Positions 1-9,181 of a DNA stretch of 64,000 nucleotides are shown here, piece by piece. The stretch is from assembly GCA_036924855.1 (NCBI GenBank), contig JBAGRP010000001.1, forward strand, positions 2,790,001-2,854,000, given 5' to 3'. The notes beneath the pieces were generated by a model. It saw nothing but the letters and a program-made list of their open reading frames with translations. It was not told the origin of the DNA and ran no database searches. The position numbers were made by a program, and so were the translations under genes. Source of the DNA: Nitrobacteraceae bacterium AZCC 2146. GTDB taxonomy: Bacteria; Pseudomonadota; Alphaproteobacteria; Rhizobiales; Xanthobacteraceae. Positions within the stretch are counted from its first letter, which is position 1. Every line of letters starts with the position of its first letter.

Positions 1-273
1 CGCATCGATGTCATAGGCCAGCGCCAGCGTCACCACGTCGGCCTGCAGGCCGTCGATCACGGCACGGGCCTGCGAGCCGGAGCCGCCATGGGACTGCTTG
101 ATCTCGATGCTCTTGCCGGTGTCCTTCTGATAGGCGACGGCAAAGGCCTTGTTGAAATCCACATAGAGCTCGCGCGTCGGGTCATAGGAGACGTTGAGCA
201 GCGAGACATCGGCGGCAAGGGCGGAGCCTGCCCAGAGCAGGCCCGCCAGAACGGGAATGATGCGACGGATCAT
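1..273 (-). CDS. sbp: sulfate ABC transporter substrate-binding protein, N-terminal part (cut by window edge)
   Basis: Only the first 91 codons are in the window; the rest lies to the left. The start ATG (complement of 271-273) opens a signal peptide of about 20 residues ending in ALA-A, followed by [13 protein letters not shown] and [10 protein letters not shown]. The motif [13 protein letters not shown] comes next. These are the hallmarks of the periplasmic sulfate/thiosulfate-binding proteins (Sbp/CysP). The gene follows cysH on the same strand after about 120 bp, so it may be the distal part of the leftward cys operon or head its own transporter operon. A second, more divergent Sbp gene lies at 8.0 kb. 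Confidence 0.9.
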   Translation of the reverse strand, partial: MIRRIIPVLAGLLWAGSALAADVSLLNVSYDPTRELYVDFNKAFAVAYQKDTGKSIEIKQSHGGSGSQARAVIDGLQADVVTLALAYDIDA

Positions 274-395
274 GGTGATCTCCATCCGGCAAGACGACAG
301 AAGCGTCATCAGGCGAGGCGCACAAACTCTTGAAGAAGGGACTCGAAGTCAACGAAACTACATTTCAATGTTCGCATCGTGACGGCAGCAATATC

Positions 396-1109
396 CTATG
401 AAGTCGGCGTCGTGTGGATGCCGCATTCCGTCTTGGCTTTGCCGCGCCAGCGGCCGGCGCGCTGGTCTTCATCCGGCGCGGTGCGGCTGGTGCAGGGCAT
501 GCAGCCCACCGACAGGAAACCGGACGCCGCGAGCGGGTGCGGCGGCAACTGTGCCGAGGCGTAAATCAGTTCGATGTCTTCGCGCGAGACGTTGGCGAAC
601 GGATTGAATTTGAGTCTGGTGCCATCGGCCTCGACCACCGGGATCGCCGCGCGGGCGCCGCCCTGAAAGCGCTTGCGGCCGTTGATCCAGCCGCTGAACG
701 GCGCCAGCGCGCGCGCCAGCGGCTCGACCTTGCGGATCCGGCAGCAGGCGTCGGGATCGGAGAACCACAGATCGCGCTCGGGATCGTCGCGCTGCAGCGT
801 TTCCTCCAGCGGCTTGATCGAGCGGACATCGCGCAGGCCGAGCGTGGCGATCAACGTGTCGCGATAGGCCAGCGTCTCCTCGAACAGCCAGCCGGTGTCG
901 AGAAACACCACCGGGATCGCCGGATCGACATCGGCCATCACCTTCAGGAGTGCTGCGGATTCGGTGCCGAACGACGACACCACCGCGAGCCTGTCGCGAC
1001 CAACCTCGCGCAACGCCGCCGCAATCACCTCCGCAGGCGAAGCGTTCGCCAGCGCGAGATCAAGCTCTTGCGCATGTGACAGCGTCGGGATTTGCGCGAG
1101 CGCGTTCAT
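396..1109 (-). CDS. cysH: assimilatory adenylyl-sulfate (APS) reductase
   Basis: 237-residue member of the CysH family, which reduces activated sulfate to sulfite in the cytoplasm using thioredoxin or glutathione. The sequence carries the cysteine pairs C122-C123 and C203/C206 that bind a [4Fe-4S] cluster in the plant/bacterial APS-reductase branch. The catalytic ECGIH motif near the C terminus has C229. Enterobacterial PAPS reductases lack the cluster cysteines, so the expected substrate is APS. The start overlaps the stop of the DUF934 gene by one base (TGATG), showing translational coupling in the cysG-DUF2849-cysI-DUF934-cysH operon. Confidence 0.95.
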   Translation of the reverse strand: MNALAQIPTLSHAQELDLALANASPAEVIAAALREVGRDRLAVVSSFGTESAALLKVMADVDPAIPVVFLDTGWLFEETLAYRDTLIATLGLRDVRSIKPLEETLQRDDPERDLWFSDPDACCRIRKVEPLARALAPFSGWINGRKRFQGGARAAIPVVEADGTRLKFNPFANVSREDIELIYASAQLPPHPLAASGFLSVGCMPCTSRTAPDEDQRAGRWRGKAKTECGIHTTPTS

Positions 1110-1621
1110 CAGCTGGCGCTTTCCGAATGGCGCAGCTGCATCCGGCGATGCAGCGCGGTGAGACGGCCATCGCCAGTCGGCTGATAGAACACCGTGTAGC
1201 GCTTGGCCGTGGCGAGGAAGGCCTCGGCATCGGCCTCCTTCTTCACGTCAAACGCGTCGAAACCGGCCCGCATCATGAACACGAACTGGTCGCGCAGCAC
1301 CTGTCCGGTGGCTCGCAGCTCGCCGTGAAATTTGTAACGTTCGCGCAGCAGCCGCGCCTGGCTGTAGGCGCGGCCGTCACGAAACGTCGGAAACACCAGC
1401 GCCACGACAGCGAGCTTGTCGAGATAAGGCACGAGTTCGTCGAGATCGCGGTTGTTCGGCCAGATCACGCCGGTGGGGCTCGGGCGCTGCGACAACGCCG
1501 CAGCATCGGCGAGGAAGCGCGCCGCCGGAATCAACACGCCGCCTTCAACCGGAATGTCTGCATCGTCAGCGACGTGAACAAAGATGTCGGTGGCGATCTT
1601 GCCGTGTTTAACGAGTGGCAT
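1109..1621 (-). CDS. DUF934 family protein of the sulfite reductase operon
   Basis: 170-residue soluble protein of the DUF934 family, which is nearly always found next to ferredoxin-type sulfite reductase in proteobacteria; its biochemical role is not established. The conserved block RDGRAYSQARLLRERY is visible near residues 90-105, followed by GELRATGQVLRDQ. The gene overlaps the 3' end of cysI by 14 bp and is coupled to cysH by TGATG, so it belongs to sulfate reduction. A supporting role for CysI or CysH is inference from context only. Confidence 0.85.
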   Translation of the reverse strand: MPLVKHGKIATDIFVHVADDADIPVEGGVLIPAARFLADAAALSQRPSPTGVIWPNNRDLDELVPYLDKLAVVALVFPTFRDGRAYSQARLLRERYKFHGELRATGQVLRDQFVFMMRAGFDAFDVKKEADAEAFLATAKRYTVFYQPTGDGRLTALHRRMQLRHSESAS

Positions 1622-3263
1622 AGACGCGCTCCTTGAAGGGCTCGACGCCGAGCCGCGTCACGGCATCGACAAACAATTCGTCGGGCCGCGTGCGCAGCGC
1701 GAGATAGGCCTCGACGATATCCTCGATCACGTCGGCGACTTCCGCGTAAGGAACCGCCGGCCCGATCAGGGTGCCGACCACGGCATTCTCGTCGGCGCGG
1801 CCACCGATAGTGATCTGGTAAAACTCCTCGCCGTTCTTCTCGACGCCGAGAATGCCGATATGGCCGACGTGATGATGGCCGCAGGCATTGATACAGCCGG
1901 AGATATTGATGTGCAGCCGGCCGATCAGATTGGCGGTGTCGTGGTTGGCGAAGCGCCGCGTCAGTTCCTGCGCGATCGGGATCGAGCGGGTGTTGGCGAG
2001 CGAGCAGTAATCCAGCCCCGGGCAGGCGATGATGTCGGTGACGAGGTTCACGTTGGGCGTGGCGACGCCGATCTTGTCCAGCGCCTTCCACAAAGCCGGC
2101 AGATCGCGCTTGGCGATATGGGGCAGCGCCAGGTTCTGTTCATGGCCGACGCGGATTTCGCCGAAGGAATATTTCTCGGCGAGATCGGCGATGGCATCCA
2201 TCTGGTCGGCGGTGGCGTCGCCGGGCGGTCCGCCGATCGGCTTCAGCGACAGCGTGACGATGGCATAGCCGGGCACCTTGTGCGGCGCGACCGAGTTCTT
2301 GCGCCACGCCTCGAAGTGCGGATCATGCGCCGCCTGCTTCAGCTCATCCGGCATGTCCGAGAGCTTCTGATAGTGCGGATAGGTGAAGCGCGAGCGGATG
2401 TCCTCGACCACCTCGTCATCCAGTGTCAGCGCGCTGTCGCGCATCTGCAGCCATTCGTCCTCGACCTCGGCGGCGAACTTCTCGATGCCGAGTTCATGGA
2501 CCAGGATCTTGATGCGCGCCTTGTAGATGTTGTCGCGGCGACCGTACTGGTTGTAGACGCGCAGGATCGACTCGACATAGCTCAGCAAATCGCGGCCGTG
2601 CACAAACGGCTTGATGACCTTGCCGATGAACGGCGTCCGGCCGAGCCCGCCGCCGACCAGCACTTCGAAGCCGGTCTCGCCGGCAGCGTTCTTGTGCAGC
2701 CGCAGGCCGATGTCGTGCACCTTGATCGCGGCGCGGTCGTGCGCCGAAGCGGTGATGGCGAATTTGAACTTGCGCGGCAGGAACGAGAATTCCGGATGCA
2801 GCGTCGAATATTGCCGCAGCAATTCCGCCCAGATGCGGGGATCCTCGATCTCGCCGGGCGCGACGCCGGCCCACTGGTCGGTGGTGATGTTGCGGGTGCA
2901 GTTGCCCGAGGTCTGCATGGCGTGGATGCCGACCTCAGCGAGATCTTCCAGCGCATCCGGCAGATCGGCAAGCTTGATCCAGTTGAACTGGATGTTCTGC
3001 CGCGTGGTGAAGTGGCCATAGCCTCGGTCGTAGCGCCGCGCTACATGGGCCATCTTGCGCAACTGCGCCGACGACAGCGTGCCATAGGGTATAGCGACGC
3101 GGAACATATAGGCGTGCAATTGCAGATAGACGCCGTTCATCAGCCGCAGCATCTTGAATTCGTCCTCGGTGAGTTCGCCGGACAGCCGGCGCTTCACCTG
3201 GTCGCGAAATTCCGTGACGCGTTCATTGATCAGCGTGCGATCGATTTCGTCATAAGCATACAT
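1608..3263 (-). CDS. cysI: nitrite/sulfite reductase hemoprotein, sulfite reductase
   Basis: 551-residue siroheme/[4Fe-4S] reductase with two tandem ferredoxin-like half-domains. The cluster/siroheme ligands are seen as CPGLDYC (C414, C420) and CINACGHHH (C457, C461). In this context the substrate is sulfite, reduced to sulfide by six electrons. No cysJ flavoprotein is adjacent, which fits the ferredoxin-dependent or two-gene alphaproteobacterial type. The gene starts 15 bp after the DUF2849 gene and overlaps the DUF934 gene. An assimilatory nitrite reductase of the same superfamily is the alternative, but all neighbours are sulfur genes. Confidence 0.93.
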   Translation of the reverse strand: MYAYDEIDRTLINERVTEFRDQVKRRLSGELTEDEFKMLRLMNGVYLQLHAYMFRVAIPYGTLSSAQLRKMAHVARRYDRGYGHFTTRQNIQFNWIKLADLPDALEDLAEVGIHAMQTSGNCTRNITTDQWAGVAPGEIEDPRIWAELLRQYSTLHPEFSFLPRKFKFAITASAHDRAAIKVHDIGLRLHKNAAGETGFEVLVGGGLGRTPFIGKVIKPFVHGRDLLSYVESILRVYNQYGRRDNIYKARIKILVHELGIEKFAAEVEDEWLQMRDSALTLDDEVVEDIRSRFTYPHYQKLSDMPDELKQAAHDPHFEAWRKNSVAPHKVPGYAIVTLSLKPIGGPPGDATADQMDAIADLAEKYSFGEIRVGHEQNLALPHIAKRDLPALWKALDKIGVATPNVNLVTDIIACPGLDYCSLANTRSIPIAQELTRRFANHDTANLIGRLHINISGCINACGHHHVGHIGILGVEKNGEEFYQITIGGRADENAVVGTLIGPAVPYAEVADVIEDIVEAYLALRTRPDELFVDAVTRLGVEPFKERVYATR

Positions 3264-3278
3264 AATACGATCGCCTTG

Positions 3279-3593
3279 TTACGCCGGAACCGGAAGGTCG
3301 ATGGTGACGCCCGCCGACCGGATCTGCTCACGCAGATTGCCGGGCTCGATGGCGCCGTTATCCTTGAGGGCGACCGGCGCAATATAGGGTCCAATGGCCC
3401 CGACATCGTCGGCGGCGGATTCGGTGAGCAGCGCACGCGCTTCATCAGCGTTGCGCACGATCGCGGCGTCGGCGAGAGCGGTGCTCCAGCCCTGTTTAGC
3501 GTCGCGATAGATCACCACGCCGTCCCAGGTACGGTTGGCGGTCACCATCGAGGGGCCGGTGATCTTGATTTTCTGTTGCAGTGGAGAGGTCAT
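3279..3593 (-). CDS. DUF2849 domain-containing protein
   Basis: 104-residue protein of the DUF2849 family, recognisable by TANRTWDGVVIYRD and the GPYIAPV block around residues 68-75. The family is small, alphaproteobacterial and typically sits between siroheme synthase and sulfite reductase. Its function is unknown. The start overlaps the cysG stop by 4 bp (ATGA) and cysI follows after 15 bp. An accessory or electron-transfer role for CysI is inferred only from position. Confidence 0.85.
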   Translation of the reverse strand: MTSPLQQKIKITGPSMVTANRTWDGVVIYRDAKQGWSTALADAAIVRNADEARALLTESAADDVGAIGPYIAPVALKDNGAIEPGNLREQIRSAGVTIDLPVPA

Positions 3594-5026
3594 TCGGCAG
3601 CTACCAATAATTCAGAGACGAGTTGGGTGACGTTGGCGGCGCGCCATGGCGCGGAATGCGCCACGACGTCGCCGATGATGAGAATGGCGGGACCACCATC
3701 GATCTGCTCGACCAGATCGGGCAGATTGTCCAGCGCGCCGACGACCGTCTGGGCATCCGGCCGCGTCGCGCGCGCGAACACGCCGACCGGCGTCTGCGGC
3801 GAGCGGCCCGCAGCAAGCAGACCGGCTCGGACAGAAGGCGCAGCGGTCATGCCCATATAAACGACGACGGTCATCTTATCGTCGGTCAGCGTGCTCCAGT
3901 CGACGGTTTCGGCGTCCCTCGCCTTGTGCGCAGTGAGGAAGGTGATGCGTAACGCCTCGTGACGAAACGTCAGCGGCACCTCGAATTGCGCGGCAGCGCC
4001 GAGGCCAGCGGTGATGCCGGGGATCACGGAGTGAGCGACACCAGCGGCGCGCAACGCTTCGATCTCTTCACCGCCGCGACCGAAGATGAAGGGATCGCCG
4101 CCCTTCAGCCGCACAGCGCGCTGTCCGGCCTTCGCCGCATCGATCATGAGCTTGTTGACGACGTCCTGGCCGATGCCGGGCTTGCCGACGCGGCGGCCGA
4201 CCGGCACCCGCGCCGCATCGCGGCGGGCGCGATCGAGTACTTCGGGCGACACCAGTTCATCGTAAAAAACAATGTCGGCGTCCTGCAGCGCGCGCAGCGC
4301 CTTGATGGTCAGCAGATCCGGATCGCCCGGTCCGGCGCCAACCAGCGTCACACGCCCTTCGACGACGCCGGACTGCGGCGCACCGGCGAAGGCGGAGGGA
4401 TCGGTAATATCTTTAATCGCCTGCTCGGCTTCGTGGCCGCGGCCGGCCAGCACCAGCGCGCCGATCGGACCATCGACGATGCGCTCCCAGAAACGGCGGC
4501 GCAGCGCAAATTCCGGAATCCGGCCATGCATGGTCTTGCGCCAGCGGCCGATGAAACCGGCGAGATCGCCGATCCGCGCCGGCAGCACCGCCTCGATTTT
4601 TTCGCGGATCCGGCGCGCCACGACTGGCGACGAGCCGCCGGTGCCGACGGCAACCACGACATCGCCGCGATCGACGATCGCCGGAAAGATGAAGGTGGAA
4701 TGCACAAGGTCGTCCATCACATTGACCGGCAGGCCGACGGCTTTCGCGCGTGCCGACATCGCGGCGCCAACATCGCCAGCGCCCGCGCAGAGAACAGCGA
4801 TCACGCCGGACAGATCGGCGGTGAGCGGATCGCCCTCGGCATGCTCGATGCGGGCGACGCCATCGGCATCAAGCCCTGAAGTGTCGTAGTTGCCGTCGGT
4901 AGCGTACCAACGAATCCGCGCCCCAGCTGCCAGCAGCAGCCGCAATTTAGCGCGCACGAGCTCGCCCTCACCGACCAGCAGGATCGGTCCGGTCTGCAGA
5001 TCGAGGAACACCGGCAGAAATCGCAT
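3590..5026 (-). CDS. cysG: siroheme synthase (precorrin-2 dehydrogenase/ferrochelatase + uroporphyrinogen-III methyltransferase)
   Basis: 478-residue bifunctional enzyme that makes siroheme, the cofactor of the downstream CysI. The N-terminal part, about residues 1-200, is a Rossmann dehydrogenase/ferrochelatase (LQTGPILLVGEGELVRAK). The C-terminal part, from about 215, is the SAM-dependent methyltransferase, with VTLVGAGPGDPDLLT, GGDPFIFGRGGEE and VIPGITAG. The frame is open 53 codons further upstream, but the ATG at 5026 matches the usual N terminus. This is the first gene of the leftward operon and faces cysD across about 130 bp. Confidence 0.94.
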   Translation of the reverse strand: MRFLPVFLDLQTGPILLVGEGELVRAKLRLLLAAGARIRWYATDGNYDTSGLDADGVARIEHAEGDPLTADLSGVIAVLCAGAGDVGAAMSARAKAVGLPVNVMDDLVHSTFIFPAIVDRGDVVVAVGTGGSSPVVARRIREKIEAVLPARIGDLAGFIGRWRKTMHGRIPEFALRRRFWERIVDGPIGALVLAGRGHEAEQAIKDITDPSAFAGAPQSGVVEGRVTLVGAGPGDPDLLTIKALRALQDADIVFYDELVSPEVLDRARRDAARVPVGRRVGKPGIGQDVVNKLMIDAAKAGQRAVRLKGGDPFIFGRGGEEIEALRAAGVAHSVIPGITAGLGAAAQFEVPLTFRHEALRITFLTAHKARDAETVDWSTLTDDKMTVVVYMGMTAAPSVRAGLLAAGRSPQTPVGVFARATRPDAQTVVGALDNLPDLVEQIDGGPAILIIGDVVAHSAPWRAANVTQLVSELLVAAE

Positions 5027-5159
5027 GAACACTCCGCTTCCCCGAATTCGGGGTTGACTGGAATTATTTTCTATATATCTCTCATTCAAGGCGCGCAAAG
5101 AGAAAATTATTTCTTCTTCGACGCGTTCTAATTGTAGAATTTTTGTCCCCAAACACCAA
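5027..5159. promoter_or_regulatory. divergent cys promoter region with a short palindrome
   Basis: This AT-rich stretch separates cysG (left) from cysD (right) and must hold both promoters. A perfect inverted repeat, TTCTA-N4-TAGAA, lies at 5126-5139, and AT-rich runs (for example TATATAT near 5072) precede cysG. The palindrome could be an operator for a sulfur regulator, but I cannot assign a factor. No SAM-type riboswitch structure is evident. Confidence 0.45.
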
Positions 5160-6074
5160 GTGCCGCAGATGCATATTCTCAACAACGATCAGGCCGTCCA
5201 CGGGTTGCGCGATTCCGCGCGCATCGTCGCCCCGGTTACGCAGCAAATTCCGGGCCGCACACCGGGCAAACCGCCCTCCATGGACCATCTCGACGAGCTG
5301 GAAGCGCAGAGCATCTACATCCTTCGCGAGGCCTTTGCCCGGCTGAAGAAGCTGGCGCTGCTGTGGTCGCTCGGCAAGGATTCCAACGTGATGATCTGGC
5401 TGGCGCGGAAAGCTTTCTTCGGCCGGGTACCGTTCCCGGCGTTGCATGTCGACACCGGCAAGAAATTTCCCGAGATGTATGCGTTCCGCGACCAGTACGC
5501 CAAGGAATGGGGCCTCGACCTCAAAGTCGATTACTGCCCGCCGATCGAGACCATCGACCCTACCTTGCCGCCAGCCGCCCGCTCGGCCGCTCGAAAGACC
5601 GAGGGGCTGAAGCTCGCGCTGTCCAAATACGGCTTTGACGGCCTGATCGCCGGCATCCGCCGCGACGAGGAAGCCACCCGCGCCAAGGAGCGGGTGTTCT
5701 CGCCGCGCGGCACCGAAGGCGGATGGGATGTCCGCGACCAGCCGCCGGAATTCTGGGACCAGTTCAACGCCTCGCCGCCGCCCGGCGCGCATTTGCGGAT
5801 TCATCCGATCCTGCATTGGACCGAAGCCGACATCTGGGCCTACACCCAGCGCGAAAACATCCCGATCATCCCGCTGTATCTGGCGAAAGACGGCAAGCGC
5901 TATCGCTCGCTGGGCGATGCCGACATCACCAACCCGGTGTCGTCGCATGCCAGGACGATCGAAGAGATTTTGATCGAGCTGGAAAGCACCAAGGAGCCCG
6001 AGCGCGCCGGTCGTGCGCTGGACCACGAAACCGAAGATGCCTTCGAGCGGCTGCGCGTCGCCGGCTATCTCTGA
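5160..6074 (+). CDS. cysD: sulfate adenylyltransferase subunit 2
   Basis: 304-residue small, catalytic subunit of ATP sulfurylase, which forms APS from sulfate and ATP. The PP-loop is WSLGKDSNV at about residues 69-77, and the family blocks PALHVDTGKKFPEM and AGIRRDEEATRAKER are intact. The core N terminus MDHLDELEAQSIYILREAF begins at 5280. A GTG at 5160 or an ATG at 5169 gives a 38-40 residue extension, and the true start is uncertain. cysNC follows after 3 bp, so the two are co-transcribed. Confidence 0.94.
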   Translation: MPQMHILNNDQAVHGLRDSARIVAPVTQQIPGRTPGKPPSMDHLDELEAQSIYILREAFARLKKLALLWSLGKDSNVMIWLARKAFFGRVPFPALHVDTGKKFPEMYAFRDQYAKEWGLDLKVDYCPPIETIDPTLPPAARSAARKTEGLKLALSKYGFDGLIAGIRRDEEATRAKERVFSPRGTEGGWDVRDQPPEFWDQFNASPPPGAHLRIHPILHWTEADIWAYTQRENIPIIPLYLAKDGKRYRSLGDADITNPVSSHARTIEEILIELESTKEPERAGRALDHETEDAFERLRVAGYL

Positions 6075-6077
6075 TGC

Positions 6078-8006
6078 ATGAGTGATGCGATGAACATGAT
6101 CGTCCCCCAAACGACGCTGGCGACACCGAACGGCACCACGCGTCCGCAAGTCCGTATCGTCATCGTCGGCCATGTCGACCACGGCAAGTCGACGCTGGTC
6201 GGCCGGCTGCTACACGAGACCGGCAGCCTGCCCGACGGCAAGCTGGAGATGCTGAAGGCGGTCAGCGCCCGCCGCGGCATGCCGTTCGAATGGTCGTTCC
6301 TGCTCGACGCGCTGCAGACCGAGCGCGACCAGGGCATCACCATCGATACCACGCAGATCCGCTTCCGCACCCAATCGCGCGACGTCGTCCTGATCGATGC
6401 GCCCGGCCACGCGGAGTTTCTGCGCAACATGATCACCGGCGCCTCGCAGGCCGACGGCGCGGTGCTGATCATCGACGCGCTGGAAGGCGTGCGCGACCAG
6501 ACGCGGCGCCATGGCTATCTGCTGCATCTCCTCGGAGTCAAACAGGTCGCCATCGTCGTCAACAAGATGGACCGCGTCGATTTCAGCGCGACACGCTTTA
6601 ACGAGATCAGCGACGAGATTTCCGCGCATCTGATCGAACTCGGCGTCACGCCCACCGCGGTGATTCCGATTTCCGCGCGCGACGGCGACGGCGTTGCCGA
6701 ACGCACGCCGAATATTTCCTGGTACAGCGGACCGACCGTGGTCGAGGCACTCGATGCGCTGACGCCGGCGCGCGCGCTCGACGAACTGACGCTGCGGCTA
6801 CCGGTGCAGGCGATCTACAAGTTCGACGATCGCCGCATCGTCGCCGGCCGGATCGAATCCGGCAGCCTCACTACCGGCGACGAGATCGTCATCATGCCGG
6901 CGGGCAAGATCGCCAAGATCAAATCGGTCGAGAGCTGGCCCTCAACGCCGGTGTCGGGCCCGCAAGGCGCCGGCCGTTCGGTCGGCATCACGCTCGACCG
7001 CGAACTGTTCATCGAGCGCGGCGACGTCATCGCCCATGTCGATACGGCACCGCGAGACACCAGGCGGCTGCGCGCGCGGATTTTCTGGCTGCATGATGCG
7101 CCGCTGAAGGAAGGCGCCTCGATCCTGCTGCGGCTCGGCACCCGCGAAGCCCGCGCCACCGTGGTCGCCATCGAGAAGGCCGTCGATCCCGGTGAACTCG
7201 AGGGCGTCGCCACCAAGGCGATCGCGCGCAACCATGTCGGCGAGATCGACATCTCGCTGGCGCAGCCGCTGGCGGCCGACACCTATAACGACAATCCGCG
7301 CACCGGGCGGCTTGTGATCGAGGTCAATGGCCGCATCGCCGGCGGCGGGCTGGTGCTGTCGGTGCTTGCCGGACAGCGCGCTGTGCCGGTCGATATCGTG
7401 CCGGTGGAATCGGCGCTGCGGCCCGACGAACGTTCGGCGCGCTATCACCATGGCGGCGCGGTGGTCTGGCTGACCGGCCTGCCGGGCTCCGGCAAATCGA
7501 CGCTGGCGAAGGCGCTGGAGCGGCGGCTGTTCGACAATGGCGGTTCGCCCATCCTGCTCGATGGCGACACCCTGCGTGCCGGCCTCAACAACGATCTCGG
7601 CTTCTCGGCCAAGGACCGCACCGAAAACATCCGCCGCCTGGCCGAAGTCGCGACGCATCTCGCCCGCAACGGCCATATCGCTATCGTTGCGGCGGTGTCG
7701 CCGTCGCTGCATGATCGTGCCGCAGCGCGCGGCATCGCCGACACGCTATTTCGCGAGATCTATGTCGCGACGCCTGCGGAGATCTGCGAGGAGCGCGACC
7801 CCAAGGGGCACTACGCCAAGGCGCGCGCAGGAACGCTGCAGGGTTTTACAGGGATCATTAACGACTACCAGCCGCCGACCTCGGTCGAGCTGACCATCGA
7901 TACGTCACAGCTTGCCATTAATGAAGCCACCGACGCCACCGAGCGCATGTTGTCGCAGACCGGGATTATTTTCGACGAAATCGTCGATCTCGCTGCTAAC
8001 ATATGA
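6078..8006 (+). CDS. cysNC: fused sulfate adenylyltransferase subunit 1 / adenylyl-sulfate kinase
   Basis: 642-residue fusion. The N-terminal part is the EF-Tu-like GTPase regulatory subunit of ATP sulfurylase (GHVDHGKST near residue 32, [20 protein letters not shown]). From about residue 460 it is an APS kinase with P-loop [11 protein letters not shown]. The C-terminal block [13 protein letters not shown] is also present. The NodQ/CysNC architecture yields PAPS from sulfate together with CysD. The stop overlaps the next start (ATGA). Because cysH here is an APS reductase, the PAPS is probably for sulfotransferases rather than for assimilation. Confidence 0.95.
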   Translation: MSDAMNMIVPQTTLATPNGTTRPQVRIVIVGHVDHGKSTLVGRLLHETGSLPDGKLEMLKAVSARRGMPFEWSFLLDALQTERDQGITIDTTQIRFRTQSRDVVLIDAPGHAEFLRNMITGASQADGAVLIIDALEGVRDQTRRHGYLLHLLGVKQVAIVVNKMDRVDFSATRFNEISDEISAHLIELGVTPTAVIPISARDGDGVAERTPNISWYSGPTVVEALDALTPARALDELTLRLPVQAIYKFDDRRIVAGRIESGSLTTGDEIVIMPAGKIAKIKSVESWPSTPVSGPQGAGRSVGITLDRELFIERGDVIAHVDTAPRDTRRLRARIFWLHDAPLKEGASILLRLGTREARATVVAIEKAVDPGELEGVATKAIARNHVGEIDISLAQPLAADTYNDNPRTGRLVIEVNGRIAGGGLVLSVLAGQRAVPVDIVPVESALRPDERSARYHHGGAVVWLTGLPGSGKSTLAKALERRLFDNGGSPILLDGDTLRAGLNNDLGFSAKDRTENIRRLAEVATHLARNGHIAIVAAVSPSLHDRAAARGIADTLFREIYVATPAEICEERDPKGHYAKARAGTLQGFTGIINDYQPPTSVELTIDTSQLAINEATDATERMLSQTGIIFDEIVDLAANI

Positions 8007-9046
8007 TCCACTCTTACTGCTGGGGACCTGTCTTGAACCGCTTTATCATCGCCCTCGCCGCCGGGCTTGGCGCGCTCGCCACGTCAGCCGTATCGACCGC
8101 GCAGGCGCAGACGCCAACCACATTGCTCAACGTCTCCTACGACATTTCGCGCGAGCTCTACGCCGAAATCAACGTCGCCTTCGCCAAGCAGTGGAAGGCC
8201 AAGACCGGCCAGGACATCACCATCAACCAGTCGCATAACGGCTCGTCGCGGCAAGCGCGCTCGATCCTCGAAGGTCTCGAGGCCGACGTCGTGACCTTCA
8301 ACCAGGTCACCGACGTGCAGGTGCTGTACGATCGCGGCAAGCTGATCCCGGCGGACTGGGCAAAGCGGCTGCCGAACAATTCCTCGCCGTATTATTCGCT
8401 GCCGGCCTTCCTGGTGCGTGCCGGCAATCCCAAAGGAATCAAGGACTGGGACGATCTGGTGAAGCCTGGCGTGCAGGTGATCTTCCCGAACCCGAAGACC
8501 TCGGGTAATGCGCGCTACACCTATCTGGCCGCCTATGCCTATGCGAAGCATACCTATGGCAGCGAGCAGAAGGCCGACGAGTTCATCAAGAAACTGTTCG
8601 CCAACGTCCCGGTGTTCGACACTGGCGGCCGCGCCGCGACCACGACCTTCGTGGAGCGCGGCACCGGCGATGTGCTGATCACCTTCGAGGCCGAGACCTC
8701 GTCGATCCGCGATCTGGCCGGCAAGGACAAGTACGAAGTGGTGGTGCCGCCGACCAGCCTGCTGGCGGAATTCCCGGTCACCGTGGTCGACAAATATGCC
8801 GACAAGCACGGCACCCGCGCGCTGGCGACGGCCTATCTCGAATATCTCTATTCGCCCGAGGGACAGACCATTCTGGCGAAGGCTTACAACCGCGTCGCCG
8901 ACAAGGACATCACCGCGAAATTCAAGGACAAGTTTCCGGCTGTGAAGCTGTACCGCGTCGAGGACGAATTCGGCGGCTGGGACAAGCTCAACGTCGATCA
9001 TCTCAACGCCGGCGCGAAGCTCGATCAGCTGTTCGGCGGCCGTTGA
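8003..9046 (+). CDS. sbp: sulfate ABC transporter substrate-binding protein (divergent second copy)
   Basis: Periplasmic binding protein of the Sbp/CysP family, up to 347 residues. The ATG at 8003 overlaps the cysNC stop. A TTG at 8033, preceded by GGGGA, would start directly at the signal peptide [16 protein letters not shown] (cleavage near AQA-Q) and is a credible alternative. Family blocks include [32 protein letters not shown] and [11 protein letters not shown], with a C-terminal FGGWDKL. Several anion-site motifs differ from the copy at the left edge: SHNGSSRQ for SHGGSGSQ, and VTFNQVTDV for VTLALAYDI. It heads the transporter half of the operon with cysT and cysW. Confidence 0.92.
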   Translation: MIHSYCWGPVLNRFIIALAAGLGALATSAVSTAQAQTPTTLLNVSYDISRELYAEINVAFAKQWKAKTGQDITINQSHNGSSRQARSILEGLEADVVTFNQVTDVQVLYDRGKLIPADWAKRLPNNSSPYYSLPAFLVRAGNPKGIKDWDDLVKPGVQVIFPNPKTSGNARYTYLAAYAYAKHTYGSEQKADEFIKKLFANVPVFDTGGRAATTTFVERGTGDVLITFEAETSSIRDLAGKDKYEVVVPPTSLLAEFPVTVVDKYADKHGTRALATAYLEYLYSPEGQTILAKAYNRVADKDITAKFKDKFPAVKLYRVEDEFGGWDKLNVDHLNAGAKLDQLFGGR

Positions 9047-9129
9047 GTGTTCACGCTCGACGCTCGCTCACATAGTGGGCGTGCGCTAATAATTCCAGTT
9101 TGGACGATTCGCTGATCACTGTTATTGAC

Positions 9130-9180
9130 CGTCATTCCGGGGCGCGAGCAGCGAAAGCTGCGAGCGAGCCCGGAATGACG
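9130..9180. repeat. palindromic intergenic repeat, GTCATTCCGGGG family
   Basis: A 51-bp near-perfect palindrome with ends CGTCATTCCGGG and CCCGGAATGACG and a GC-rich inner stem. It lies between sbp and cysT. A longer member of the same family is at 27465-27609. It would form a strong hairpin in the transcript and ends one base before a possible cysT start. Confidence 0.8.
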
Positions 9181-9181
9181 G

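Noticed and set aside
1584..3860. 758-residue plus-strand open frame
   Set aside because: It lies antisense to cysI, DUF2849 and cysG, has His/Arg/Ala-rich shadow composition and no motif; the minus-strand genes are certain.
5027..5159. SAM riboswitch before the cys genes
   Set aside because: The gap is only about 130 bp and AT-rich, with no paired conserved core recognisable.
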